Shown here piece after piece: positions 54,610 through 62,654 of a DNA stretch of 64,000 nucleotides (the stretch's first letter is position 1; the number at the start of each line of letters is the position of its first letter). The stretch is from Sphingomonas arvum (GTDB taxonomy: Bacteria; Pseudomonadota; Alphaproteobacteria; Sphingomonadales; Sphingomonadaceae), in the NCBI RefSeq assembly GCF_026013565.1, contig NZ_JAPDOB010000002.1, positions 992,001 to 1,056,000 of the forward strand. Reading direction: 5' to 3'. Below the pieces are notes generated by a model that saw only the letters and a list, made by a program, of their open reading frames with translations, did no database searches and had not been told where the DNA came from. The position numbers and the translations under genes are program-made.

Positions 54610-55784
54610 TCGGCGGTCTCCAGCGTGCGGGTCATCTTCAGCTTGCCGTTCTCGATCGCGAACGCCAGGCGGCCCTCGACGAGGTCCAGCGCGTCGCGCC
54701 CGAACTGCTCGAACCGCCAGCCGGACAGGATCGCAAGGTCAGAACGCACACCGGCCGCCAACGACTCAAGTTCGTCGGAACGGGCGATGAGCTTGGGCGC
54801 CACGCCCGTCTCCTTTGCCCGGATCTTGAGCAGCAGCTTGAGAAGGTCGCTGACCAGCGCGCCGTCCTTGGTCAGGCCCGGGCGGCGCGGCTCGCGGTCC
54901 GGCAGCTCATCCGCGGACAGGGGCGCGGCATTGCCCAGCGCTTGCATCAGCCGGGCACCGATGTCGTTGTTGCGCCATCCCGCGGACAGGCCGCGGACCT
55001 TGGCCAGGTCCTCCTGTGTCTTGGGCGGGTGGGCGACGAGGTCGCTCAGCGTGTCGTCCTTGACGATGCGTCCGCGTGGCAGGTTCTTGCCGCGAGCTTC
55101 CACTTCCCGCCAGGCGGCGAGCGCCTTGAGGCGACCCAGCACCGCGGGGTTGCGGCTCGGCAGCTTCAGCCGCTTCCACGCATCCTCGGGCGCGAAGGCG
55201 AAGGAGGATGGATCGGCCAGCCGCTCCATCTCCTCGTCCAGCCACTGGCCGCGATTGGTGCGCTTCAGTTTCTGAACCATCTTGGGAAAGATGGTGGCCA
55301 GGTGCGTGACGTCGCCGATCGCATAGTCGATCTGGCGCTTGTCGAGCGGCCGCCGGCTCCAGTCGGTGAAGCGCGCGCCCTTGTCGAGCGTGTGGCCGAG
55401 CATGGACTCGATGAGGTTGGAGTAGCCGACCTGCTCGCCGTAACCGAGCGCCATCGCCGCCACCTGCGTGTCGAACAGCGGGTGCGGCGTCTTGCCGGTC
55501 ATGTTGTAGACGATCTCGAGGTCCTGGCCTCCGGCATGGAAGACCTTCAGCACGTCCTCGTTGTTGACCAGCAGGTCCCATAAGGGAGCGAGGTCGAGGC
55601 CGTCCGCCTTCGGATCGATCGCCGCCGCCTCCTCCGTGGACGCGATCTGCAGCAGGCACAGGTCGGGCCAGTAGCTGTTCTCGCGCATGAACTCGGTGTC
55701 GACGGCGACGAAGTCGTGGGCGGAGAGGCGCTCGACCAGGGCGGCGAGGGTAGCGCTGTCGGTGACAAGTGGATGAATCTGCAT
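54606..55784 (-). CDS. rnd: Ribonuclease D
   Basis: 3'-5' exoribonuclease for tRNA 3' maturation. The 392-residue protein has a DEDDy exonuclease domain: FVAVDTEFMRENSYWPDLCLLQIA (Asp/Glu), VFHAGGQDLEIVY (Asp), and the DKRQIDYAIGDVTHLATIF block (Tyr/Asp), followed by two HRDC-type helical regions (about 205-290 and 310-375). The start is ATG 55784. The gene overlaps the I78 lipoprotein downstream and is divergent from aspS with a 107-base gap. Confidence 0.95.
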   Translation of the reverse strand: MQIHPLVTDSATLAALVERLSAHDFVAVDTEFMRENSYWPDLCLLQIASTEEAAAIDPKADGLDLAPLWDLLVNNEDVLKVFHAGGQDLEIVYNMTGKTPHPLFDTQVAAMALGYGEQVGYSNLIESMLGHTLDKGARFTDWSRRPLDKRQIDYAIGDVTHLATIFPKMVQKLKRTNRGQWLDEEMERLADPSSFAFAPEDAWKRLKLPSRNPAVLGRLKALAAWREVEARGKNLPRGRIVKDDTLSDLVAHPPKTQEDLAKVRGLSAGWRNNDIGARLMQALGNAAPLSADELPDREPRRPGLTKDGALVSDLLKLLLKIRAKETGVAPKLIARSDELESLAAGVRSDLAILSGWRFEQFGRDALDLVEGRLAFAIENGKLKMTRTLETAE

Positions 55785-55891
55785 GTTCCGCCAGCCTTAG
55801 CGAGGGGCGCCGCGCTTGACAAAGCGAAGAGGGAAGGGGAAGCGCCGCCCCGCTTTTTCCACCACTTTCCAGCCCAAGCGAGCTCCCCATC

Positions 55892-57682
55892 ATGCACGCC
55901 TATCGCACCCACACCTGCGGCCAGCTCCGGGCCGACAACGTCGGCGACGCGGTTCGCCTGTCGGGCTGGGTCCACCGCAAGCGCGATCACGGCGGCGTGC
56001 TGTTCATCGACCTGCGCGACCATTACGGCATCACCCAGGTGGTCGCCGACACCGACAGCCCGGCGCTGCCGGTGCTCGACCGTTTGCGGGTCGAGTCGGT
56101 GGTCACCATCGATGGCGTCGTGAAGGACCGCGCGGCGGGGACCACCAACGCCAACCTCGCCACTGGCGACATCGAGGTGTTCGCCCGCGAGATCACCGTC
56201 CAGAGCCAGGCCGCCGAGCTGCCGATGCCAGTGGCGGGCGAGCAGGAGTATCCGGAGGATATCCGGCTTACCTATCGCTACCTCGACCTGCGTCGCGAGC
56301 GCCTGCACCGCAACATCATGCTGCGCTCCTCGGTTATCGCCTCCATCCGCCGGCGCATGATCGAGCAGGGCTTCACCGAGTTCCAGACGCCGATTCTCAC
56401 CGCCAGCAGTCCGGAAGGCGCGCGCGACTATCTCGTCCCCAGTCGCGTCCACCCCGGCAAGTTCTACGCGCTCCCGCAGGCGCCGCAGATGTTCAAGCAG
56501 CTGCTGATGGTCGCCGGCTTCGACCGCTATTTCCAAATCGCGCCCTGCTTCCGCGACGAAGACGCCCGCGCCGACCGCTCGCCCGGCGAATTCTACCAAC
56601 TCGACTTCGAGATGAGCTTCGTCACTCAGGACGACGTGTTCAACGCGATCGAGCCGGTGCTGGCCGGCGTCTTCCGCGAGTTCGCTGACGGGCGGTCGGT
56701 GACCGAGGGCGGCTTCCCGCGCATCCCCTACCGTGAGTCGATGCTGAAGTACGGCAACGACAAGCCGGACCTCAGGAACCCCCTGGTCATCGCCGACGTC
56801 GGAAACCACTTCCGCGGCTCGGGCTTCGGCCTGTTCGCCAAGATCGTCGACGGCGGCGGCTTCGTCCGCGCCATCCCGGCCCCGAACACGGCCGACAAGA
56901 GCCGCAAATTCTTCGACGACATGAACGACTGGGCGCGTGGCGAAGGCTTCGCCGGCCTCGGCTACGCCACCCGCAAGGGCGGCGAGTGGGGCGGTCCCAT
57001 CGCCAAGAATCATGGCACCGAGGGCATGGACCGCCTCGCCGCCGAGCTCGGCCTTGGCCCGGACGACGGCATCTTCTTCGCCGCGGGCAAGGAAGCGGAA
57101 GCGGCCAAGCTCGCCGGCTTTGCCCGCACCCGCGTCGGCCAGCAACTCGGCCTCATCGACGAGAACAAGTTCGAGTTCTGCTGGATCGTCGACTTCCCGA
57201 TGTTCGAGTATGACGAGGACGCGAAAAAGGTCGATTTCAGCCACAATCCGTTCTCCATGCCGCAGGGCGAGCTGGAGGCGCTGGAGACCAAGGACCCCTT
57301 GGACATCCTCGCCTGGCAATATGACATCGTCTGCAACGGCGTGGAGCTCTCCTCCGGCGCGATCCGCAACCACCGTCCCGACATCATGTACAAGGCGTTC
57401 GAGATCGCCGGCTACACCAAGGAGCAGGTGGACGAGAACTTCTCGGGCATGATCAACGCCTTCAAGTTTGGCGCGCCGCCGCACGGCGGTTCGGCCCCGG
57501 GCATCGACCGCATCGTGATGCTGCTCGCCGGCGAGCCCAACATCCGCGAGGTGGTGGTCTTCCCGATGAACCAGAAGGCCGAGGACCTGATGATGAACGC
57601 GCCTGCGCCGGTCTCGATCAAGCAGCTGCGCGAGCTGTCGATCCGCGTGGTTGGGGAGCATGCGGTCCAGGCGACCGGCTAG
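55892..57682 (+). CDS. aspS: Aspartyl-tRNA synthetase
   Basis: Class IIb synthetase charging tRNA-Asp. The 596-residue protein has an OB anticodon-binding domain ([35 protein letters not shown]), the class II motif 1 region ([30 protein letters not shown]), motif 2 ([28 protein letters not shown]), a bacterial GAD insertion (about 290-420) and motif 3 ([24 protein letters not shown]). Bacterial-type length. Many alphaproteobacteria use a non-discriminating form; whether this is one cannot be decided here. A TTGACA at 55816-55821 lies upstream without a clear -10. Confidence 0.97.
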   Translation: MHAYRTHTCGQLRADNVGDAVRLSGWVHRKRDHGGVLFIDLRDHYGITQVVADTDSPALPVLDRLRVESVVTIDGVVKDRAAGTTNANLATGDIEVFAREITVQSQAAELPMPVAGEQEYPEDIRLTYRYLDLRRERLHRNIMLRSSVIASIRRRMIEQGFTEFQTPILTASSPEGARDYLVPSRVHPGKFYALPQAPQMFKQLLMVAGFDRYFQIAPCFRDEDARADRSPGEFYQLDFEMSFVTQDDVFNAIEPVLAGVFREFADGRSVTEGGFPRIPYRESMLKYGNDKPDLRNPLVIADVGNHFRGSGFGLFAKIVDGGGFVRAIPAPNTADKSRKFFDDMNDWARGEGFAGLGYATRKGGEWGGPIAKNHGTEGMDRLAAELGLGPDDGIFFAAGKEAEAAKLAGFARTRVGQQLGLIDENKFEFCWIVDFPMFEYDEDAKKVDFSHNPFSMPQGELEALETKDPLDILAWQYDIVCNGVELSSGAIRNHRPDIMYKAFEIAGYTKEQVDENFSGMINAFKFGAPPHGGSAPGIDRIVMLLAGEPNIREVVVFPMNQKAEDLMMNAPAPVSIKQLRELSIRVVGEHAVQATG

Positions 57683-57700
57683 GCCGAGGGCGCCGGTCCG

Positions 57701-58105
57701 ATGCAGGTGATGAAGGGCCGCTTGCTCGATCATGTGCACCTGCGCGTGAGCGACGTGGCTGCAAGCCGCCGTTTCTACGAGGCCGTTCTTGGGGCGCTGG
57801 GTCTCGCCATCAGCGGCGGCGACGAGGGCCACTTCTGGAGCGACGAGCTATACGTCGACCAGGCTTCGGACCGGCTGTCGAGTATTCACATCGCCTTTCA
57901 GGCGTCCGACCGCGCCGCCGTGCAGCGCTTTCACGCCGCCGGTGTGGCGGCGGGAGGCCGGGACAATGGCGCGCCCGGCGAGCGGAACTATCATCCAGGC
58001 TACTACGGCGCCTTTCTAATCGATCCGGATGGCAATAACATCGAAGCGGTGTTCCACGGGCCGGTGAAGCGCTCCGTCGACGCCGTCATCATCGATCGCC
58101 TATAG
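57701..58105 (+). CDS. VOC family (glyoxalase/bleomycin-resistance fold) protein
   Basis: A 134-residue single VOC domain with DHVHLRVSDVAASRRFYEAVLGALG near the start (metal-binding His), IHIAFQASDRAAVQRFHAAGVAAGG in the middle and GAFLIDPDGNNIEAVFHG (metal-binding Glu) near the end. Enzymatic activity is unknown. ATG 57701 or ATG 57710 could start it. It follows aspS after 18 bases and converges on greB with 11 bases between stops. Confidence 0.88.
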   Translation: MQVMKGRLLDHVHLRVSDVAASRRFYEAVLGALGLAISGGDEGHFWSDELYVDQASDRLSSIHIAFQASDRAAVQRFHAAGVAAGGRDNGAPGERNYHPGYYGAFLIDPDGNNIEAVFHGPVKRSVDAVIIDRL

Positions 58106-58116
58106 TTCGGGTGGCG

Positions 58117-58605
58117 TCAGCTCGGATAGCTGATCGCCATCACCTGATAGCCCTTCTCGCCCGCTGGCAGCCGCACCGTCCGCTCGTCGCCGACCCGCGC
58201 GCCGACCAGGGCGCGGGCGAGCGGGGAGGCCCAGCTGATGCGCCCCGACGACGCATCCGCCTCGTCCTCGCCGACCAGGGTCAGCACGCGCCGGTTGTCG
58301 TCCTCGTCCGCCAGTTCGACGGTCGCTCCGAACCGCACCTGGTCGCGCCCCCCTTGGCTCGCGGGGTCGACCACCTTCGCCGTCTTCATCACCTTGGCCA
58401 GGTAGCCGAGCCGCCGGTCGATCTCGCGCAGGCGCTTGCGGCCATAGATGTAATCGCCGTTCTCCGACCGGTCGCCGTTGCCGGCCGCCCAGCTGATCGT
58501 TTCGACCAGCTTCGGCCGCTCCTCCCCGAACAGTTGCTCATACTCCGCGCGGATGCGCGCGAAGCCCTGGGGCGTGATGAAGCGCGGCGGTCTGGAGTCG
58601 GCCAT
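58117..58605 (-). CDS. greB: Transcription elongation factor GreB
   Basis: Rescues backtracked RNA polymerase by stimulating transcript cleavage. The 162-residue protein has an N-terminal coiled coil with the acidic tip and the GreB-typical SENGDYIYGRKRLREIDRRLGYLAK (about 47-71; GreA would read SENAEY), and a C-terminal FKBP-like domain ending GEKGYQVMAI. It follows the lytic transglycosylase gene after 8 bases. Confidence 0.93.
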   Translation of the reverse strand: MADSRPPRFITPQGFARIRAEYEQLFGEERPKLVETISWAAGNGDRSENGDYIYGRKRLREIDRRLGYLAKVMKTAKVVDPASQGGRDQVRFGATVELADEDDNRRVLTLVGEDEADASSGRISWASPLARALVGARVGDERTVRLPAGEKGYQVMAISYPS

Positions 58606-58613
58606 GCCCGGCT

Positions 58614-60587
58614 CTAGCCGAGCCGATCCTTGCCGAGGAAGTAGCTGAGGTGCCGCGGCTGCGTGGTCGGGCGCGGGTTCAGCCGATCGTAAACCACCGT
58701 GTTCTCCAGCACGCGCTGCACATAGCCCCGCGTCTCGCTGAACGGGATATCCTCGATCCAGGCGACCATGTCGCCGCCCGGCCGCCGCGGATCGCCGTTG
58801 CGATCAATCCACTTGCGCACGTTGCCCGCCCCGGCGTTGTAGCTGGCGATCGCCAGCGGATAGCTGCCGCTCCACTGGTCGAGCAGCCGCCGGAAATAGG
58901 CCGAGCCGAGCATCACGTTGTAGGCCGGGTCCGAAGTCAGGCGAGTCGGATCATAGCCGTAGCCCATCTTGCCGGCCTGCTCCGCCGCGGTGCCCGGCAT
59001 CAGCTGCATGAGGCCACGCGCGCCAGCGCCGCTGACGGCACTGCGGTCGAAGCTCGATTCCTGCCGGGTGATGCCGTGCGACAGGCTCCACAGCGCCGGA
59101 TCGGCCAGCGGCTGCGACAGGTTGGGATAACCCTGGCGGACGAAGAAGGCCGCGCCGTCGTTGCGGGCGGAGCGGGCGGTCCAGACCGCCAGGTCCTGGC
59201 GGCCGATCTGGTTGCCCAGCTCCATCGCCAGCATCCGGTCGCCGTCATTGTGCACCGACTCGCTCAGCGCACGGACGAACAGGGCCGCTTCCTGCCGGTA
59301 GCCGCCGGCGTTCAGCGCCTGCAGCGCCCGCACCAACCGCCGCGACTGGAACGCCTGGCGTTGCAGCGGCGTCGGCAGGACGGCAGTTGCGCCCGGGATC
59401 GGCACCGGCCGACCGAGCCGCTCCAGCGCGAGCTGGCCGTAGAACAGCTCCGGATAGGCCGCGGCCCGGCTGAAATAGCTCGTCGCCTCGGCGTAACGGC
59501 CAGCCTGGCTCGCCGCCCGGCCCGCCCAGTAGGCGCCCTTGGCCACCACCTGCAGCGAACGGCCGCCGCGGGCGTAGCGGTCGAACATCGGCACCGCGTC
59601 GGCGGGACGGTTCAGCCCGCGCAGCGCGCTGACACCCGCCAGCCAGGTCAGCGAGGTATAATCATCGCGCACGCCGTAAGGCTGCAGCGCGGGCTGAGCG
59701 CCCGCGGGCAGGGCATCATCGACTTGCCGCGCGATGTTGTAGGCCAGCGTATATTGCCGCTCGGCCGCCGCGCCCTGCGCCGCCGACAGCAGCAGCTCGT
59801 ACCACTTCTCGGCGTCGACCGGCCGGTAGGCGAAGCTGTGCGGCCGGGCGAGCAGCTGGCGCATGGCCGAGTCCCAACCCGCTTCGCGCAGGTAGCGGGC
59901 GCGGTCCTGCATCAGGCCGGAATCGGTCGTCACCTGGCCCATCACCAGGTTGTACCGCTGCTCGACGTCGGGCGAGCGCAGCTGCATGGCGATGCGCGCG
60001 GCGAACGCCGGGCGGCGGACGGGGCTGGTGGACACCAGCAGGCGCTGGGCGTTCGTCGGGTCGCGGTCGATCAGCAGCCGGTCGACCCGTTGGTCATGAT
60101 CGGCGGTGGTGAACTGCGCCCCGAACCGCTGGTACAGCGCCAGCTCGTCGGTGCCGGAGAGGCCGGACGCGGCCCAAGCCTCGCGTGCTGCTGCCAGCGC
60201 CTCGACGCTGCGGCCCTGGGCGGCCAGGCTCTCGGCAAACCGCGCCCAGCCATTGCCGGTGGTCGGCTTGTCCGTCTGGAAGAAGGCCAGCACGGTGGCC
60301 GGATACTCGCCCGGCCGCATCTGCTTCTCGGCCGCACGGCGCATGGCGGTCTCGCCCGGCCAATCGGGATTGGCGATCAGGAACCGCGCATAATCGGCGA
60401 AGGCATAGCCGGTCGATTGGCGCAGCCGCCGCCAATCCTGGATCGCGCCGTTGACGTCGCCAGGGTAGGCGGCCGGGCTGACCGTCGGCCGCGGCTGGGC
60501 AGGCACCAGCAGCTGCGCCGAGCTGGCGATGGCGGCCGACCCGAGCAGGCCGGTCAGGAGCAGTGCCACTCGTCTCATACTGGACAT
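58614..60587 (-). CDS. Soluble-type lytic murein transglycosylase
   Basis: Periplasmic enzyme cleaving peptidoglycan glycan strands. The 657-residue protein has a signal peptide (RRVALLLTGLLGSAAIASSAQ), a long helical superhelix (about 50-490) as in Slt70, and a C-terminal SLT domain: ITRQESSFDRSAVSGAGARGLMQLMPGTA (506-534, catalytic Glu510), YNVMLGSAYFRRLL and LAIASYNAGAGNVRKW. Starts: ATG 60587 or ATG 60578. The start codon lies inside one arm of an inverted repeat shared with the dapA upstream region. Confidence 0.93.
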   Translation of the reverse strand: MSSMRRVALLLTGLLGSAAIASSAQLLVPAQPRPTVSPAAYPGDVNGAIQDWRRLRQSTGYAFADYARFLIANPDWPGETAMRRAAEKQMRPGEYPATVLAFFQTDKPTTGNGWARFAESLAAQGRSVEALAAAREAWAASGLSGTDELALYQRFGAQFTTADHDQRVDRLLIDRDPTNAQRLLVSTSPVRRPAFAARIAMQLRSPDVEQRYNLVMGQVTTDSGLMQDRARYLREAGWDSAMRQLLARPHSFAYRPVDAEKWYELLLSAAQGAAAERQYTLAYNIARQVDDALPAGAQPALQPYGVRDDYTSLTWLAGVSALRGLNRPADAVPMFDRYARGGRSLQVVAKGAYWAGRAASQAGRYAEATSYFSRAAAYPELFYGQLALERLGRPVPIPGATAVLPTPLQRQAFQSRRLVRALQALNAGGYRQEAALFVRALSESVHNDGDRMLAMELGNQIGRQDLAVWTARSARNDGAAFFVRQGYPNLSQPLADPALWSLSHGITRQESSFDRSAVSGAGARGLMQLMPGTAAEQAGKMGYGYDPTRLTSDPAYNVMLGSAYFRRLLDQWSGSYPLAIASYNAGAGNVRKWIDRNGDPRRPGGDMVAWIEDIPFSETRGYVQRVLENTVVYDRLNPRPTTQPRHLSYFLGKDRLG

Positions 60588-60645
60588 GTTCGCCCCCCGG
60601 TCCTTATCAAACGCTGAACATCGTTAATTGCTGTTGTACATGTCC
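60582..60645. promoter_or_regulatory. Inverted repeat GGACATGT...ACATGTCC between slt-like gene and dapA
   Basis: GGACATGT (60582-60589) and ACATGTCC (60638-60645) are perfect inverse copies 48 bases apart, each containing the palindrome ACATGT. The first arm includes the start codon of the transglycosylase, the second lies 29 bases upstream of the dapA ATG. They may be paired operator half-sites for divergent control, or coincidence. Confidence 0.3.
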
Positions 60646-60673
60646 GGGTGAATCCCGGTGAAGAGGGATACCC

Positions 60674-61546
60674 ATGTTTTCCGGTTCAATCCCCGCGCTG
60701 GTGACACCGTTCACCGCTAACAAGGTCGACGAGGCTGCGTTCCGTGACTTTCTCGATTGGCAGATCGCCGAAGGCACCCACGCGCTGGTCGCCTGCGGCA
60801 CTACCGGCGAATCCGCGACGCTGACCGATGCCGAGCACCGGCGCGTGATCGAACTCACGCTCGAAGTGGCGAACGGGCGGGTGCCGGTGATTGCCGGGTG
60901 CGGTGCGAACGACACGGAGCACGCCGTCGCCCTGACCCGCACGGCGCAGGAGCTGGGCGCGGCGGCGGCACTGCACGTTCCGCCTTATTACAACCGCCCC
61001 AACCAGGACGGCATCTATCTCCATCTCAGCCGGGTGGCCGAGGTCGGCATTCCCATCATCCTCTACAACGTGCCCGCCCGCACGGTTACCGACATCGCGG
61101 TTGAGACCATGGCACGGCTGGCGCAGCTGCCGAACGTGGTCGCGGTCAAGGACGCGACGGGCGCCATCGCCCGGGTCTCGGCCCAGCGCGCCGCCTGCGG
61201 GCCCGACTTCGTCCAGCTGTCGGGCAACGACGACATGGCGCTGGCCTTCAACGCCATGGGCGGCCGCGGCTGCATCAGCGTCACGGCCAACGTCGCCCCG
61301 CGCCTGTGCGCCGAGTTCCAGGAGGCGACCCTGCGCGGCGACTACGCCCGCGCACTCGAACTGCAGGACCGGCTGTTCCCGCTCCACGCCGCCCTGTTCA
61401 CCGACGCCTCGCCCGGCCCGGTCAAATACGCGCTCGGCCGGGTCCGCCCCGGCTTCCCGCAGGAGTTGCGCGCGCCCATGACCGCCGCCGGCGAAGCGAG
61501 CCGCCGCGCGGTGGATGCGGCGCTTGCGCACGCCGGGCTGGTCTAA
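60674..61546 (+). CDS. dapA: 4-hydroxy-tetrahydrodipicolinate synthase
   Basis: Condenses pyruvate and aspartate semialdehyde, the entry to diaminopimelate and lysine. The 290-residue TIM-barrel protein has PALVTPFTANKVDEAAF, ACGTTGESATLTDAEH (Thr43-Thr44), ILYNVPARTVTDIA (Tyr131, Arg136) and VVAVKDATG with Schiff-base Lys159. These match E. coli DapA residues Thr44, Tyr133, Arg138 and Lys161 with a two-residue shift. ATG 60674 is preceded by AGAGGG. smpB follows after 42 bases. Confidence 0.96.
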   Translation: MFSGSIPALVTPFTANKVDEAAFRDFLDWQIAEGTHALVACGTTGESATLTDAEHRRVIELTLEVANGRVPVIAGCGANDTEHAVALTRTAQELGAAAALHVPPYYNRPNQDGIYLHLSRVAEVGIPIILYNVPARTVTDIAVETMARLAQLPNVVAVKDATGAIARVSAQRAACGPDFVQLSGNDDMALAFNAMGGRGCISVTANVAPRLCAEFQEATLRGDYARALELQDRLFPLHAALFTDASPGPVKYALGRVRPGFPQELRAPMTAAGEASRRAVDAALAHAGLV

Positions 61547-61588
61547 CCGCTGGCAAAAGGCGGAGCGGGCCTCTACTTGCCGGCGCAC

Positions 61589-62071
61589 ATGGCCAAACCG
61601 CCCGCAGCCCCGTTCGACAAGCAGAAGGTCGTCGCCGAGAACCGGCGCGCCCGTTACGACTATTTCGTCGAGGAGCGGTTCGAGGCGGGTATTGAGCTCA
61701 AGGGCACGGAGGTGAAGGCGCTGCGTGCGGGCGAGGGGTCGATCGCCGAAAGCTACGCAACCATGCACGGCGAGGAAGTGGTGCTGATCAACAGCCACAT
61801 CCCCGAGTACAAGAGCGGCAGCTGGATGAACCACGAGCCGCGCCGCCAGCGCAAACTGCTGCTGCGCAAGCGCGAGATCGACAAGCTCAATGGCGCGATC
61901 ACGCGGCAGGGCCTTACGCTGGTCCCGCTTTCCATCTATTTCAACGGCAAGGGGCGGGCCAAGGTCGAACTGGCGCTCGCCCGGGGCAAGAAGGTGCACG
62001 ACAAGCGCGAGACCATCAAGGAACGCGACTGGAAGCGTGAGCAGGGGCGTCTGCTCCGCGCCCATGGCTGA
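61589..62071 (+). CDS. smpB: SsrA-binding protein SmpB
   Basis: Binds tmRNA and positions it on stalled ribosomes for trans-translation. The 160-residue protein has [90 protein letters not shown] and the conserved [14 protein letters not shown] tail. ATG 61589 (MAKPP) is preferred over the frame's first start at 61577. dapA-smpB order is common in alphaproteobacteria. The ssrA gene itself is not in the window. Confidence 0.96.
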   Translation: MAKPPAAPFDKQKVVAENRRARYDYFVEERFEAGIELKGTEVKALRAGEGSIAESYATMHGEEVVLINSHIPEYKSGSWMNHEPRRQRKLLLRKREIDKLNGAITRQGLTLVPLSIYFNGKGRAKVELALARGKKVHDKRETIKERDWKREQGRLLRAHG

Positions 62072-62636
62072 GCGCGCGTCATTCCTTCACCGACTCGCTG
62101 CGAAGGCCACGCCGTCCCGCGAAGAGGTACTGGAAAGCCGTTGGCTCAAGCCATTCGGCCGCCGCATTCGCCATTCCGAACTGTGGCGTTTCACCCGCCG
62201 CTCCGTACCGCGGGGCGTGTTCGCGGGCCTGTTCATCGGCATCTTCCTGATGATCCCCGGCCTGCAGATCGTCGGTGCGGCGCTGCTGTGCATGCCGCTG
62301 CGCGGCAACGTGCCGATCGCCGCCGCCATGACCTTCCTGTCCAATCCGGCGACCACGCCCTTCTTCCTCGCCGCGTCCATCTACGTCGGCAACCGGTTCG
62401 GCTTTCATGCCGACATCGCCACCTTCGACGCGCTGCTGTCGCGGGGTGCAAGCCTGGGTGATTGGATGGCCTGGTTGCTGTCGGACGCCGCGCCGGCCAT
62501 GATCACCGGCCTGTTCGTGATCTCCCTGGTCGTGGCGTTCGTCGGCTGGGCCCTGTCGATTGTCGTTTGGCGCTGGTGGGTCGGGGCCAAGTGGCGCAGG
62601 CGCACGCGACCTGAATTGTTCCGTCATCACAGTTGA
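62064..62636 (+). CDS. DUF2062 domain membrane protein
   Basis: A 190-residue protein of the DUF2062 family with an N-terminal basic part, [65 protein letters not shown] typical of the family, and two to three TM segments, the last at about 148-172. Function unknown. ATG 62064 overlaps smpB by 8 bases, so the genes are co-translated. A basic tail (KWRRRTRPE) follows the final TM segment. Confidence 0.88.
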   Translation: MAERASFLHRLAAKATPSREEVLESRWLKPFGRRIRHSELWRFTRRSVPRGVFAGLFIGIFLMIPGLQIVGAALLCMPLRGNVPIAAAMTFLSNPATTPFFLAASIYVGNRFGFHADIATFDALLSRGASLGDWMAWLLSDAAPAMITGLFVISLVVAFVGWALSIVVWRWWVGAKWRRRTRPELFRHHS

Positions 62637-62654
62637 ACTGGAGGCCGTAAGTCC

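Noticed and set aside
55816-55821. TTGACA as a promoter for aspS
   Set aside because: No acceptable -10 hexamer lies 16-18 bases downstream, so I mention it only in the aspS entry.
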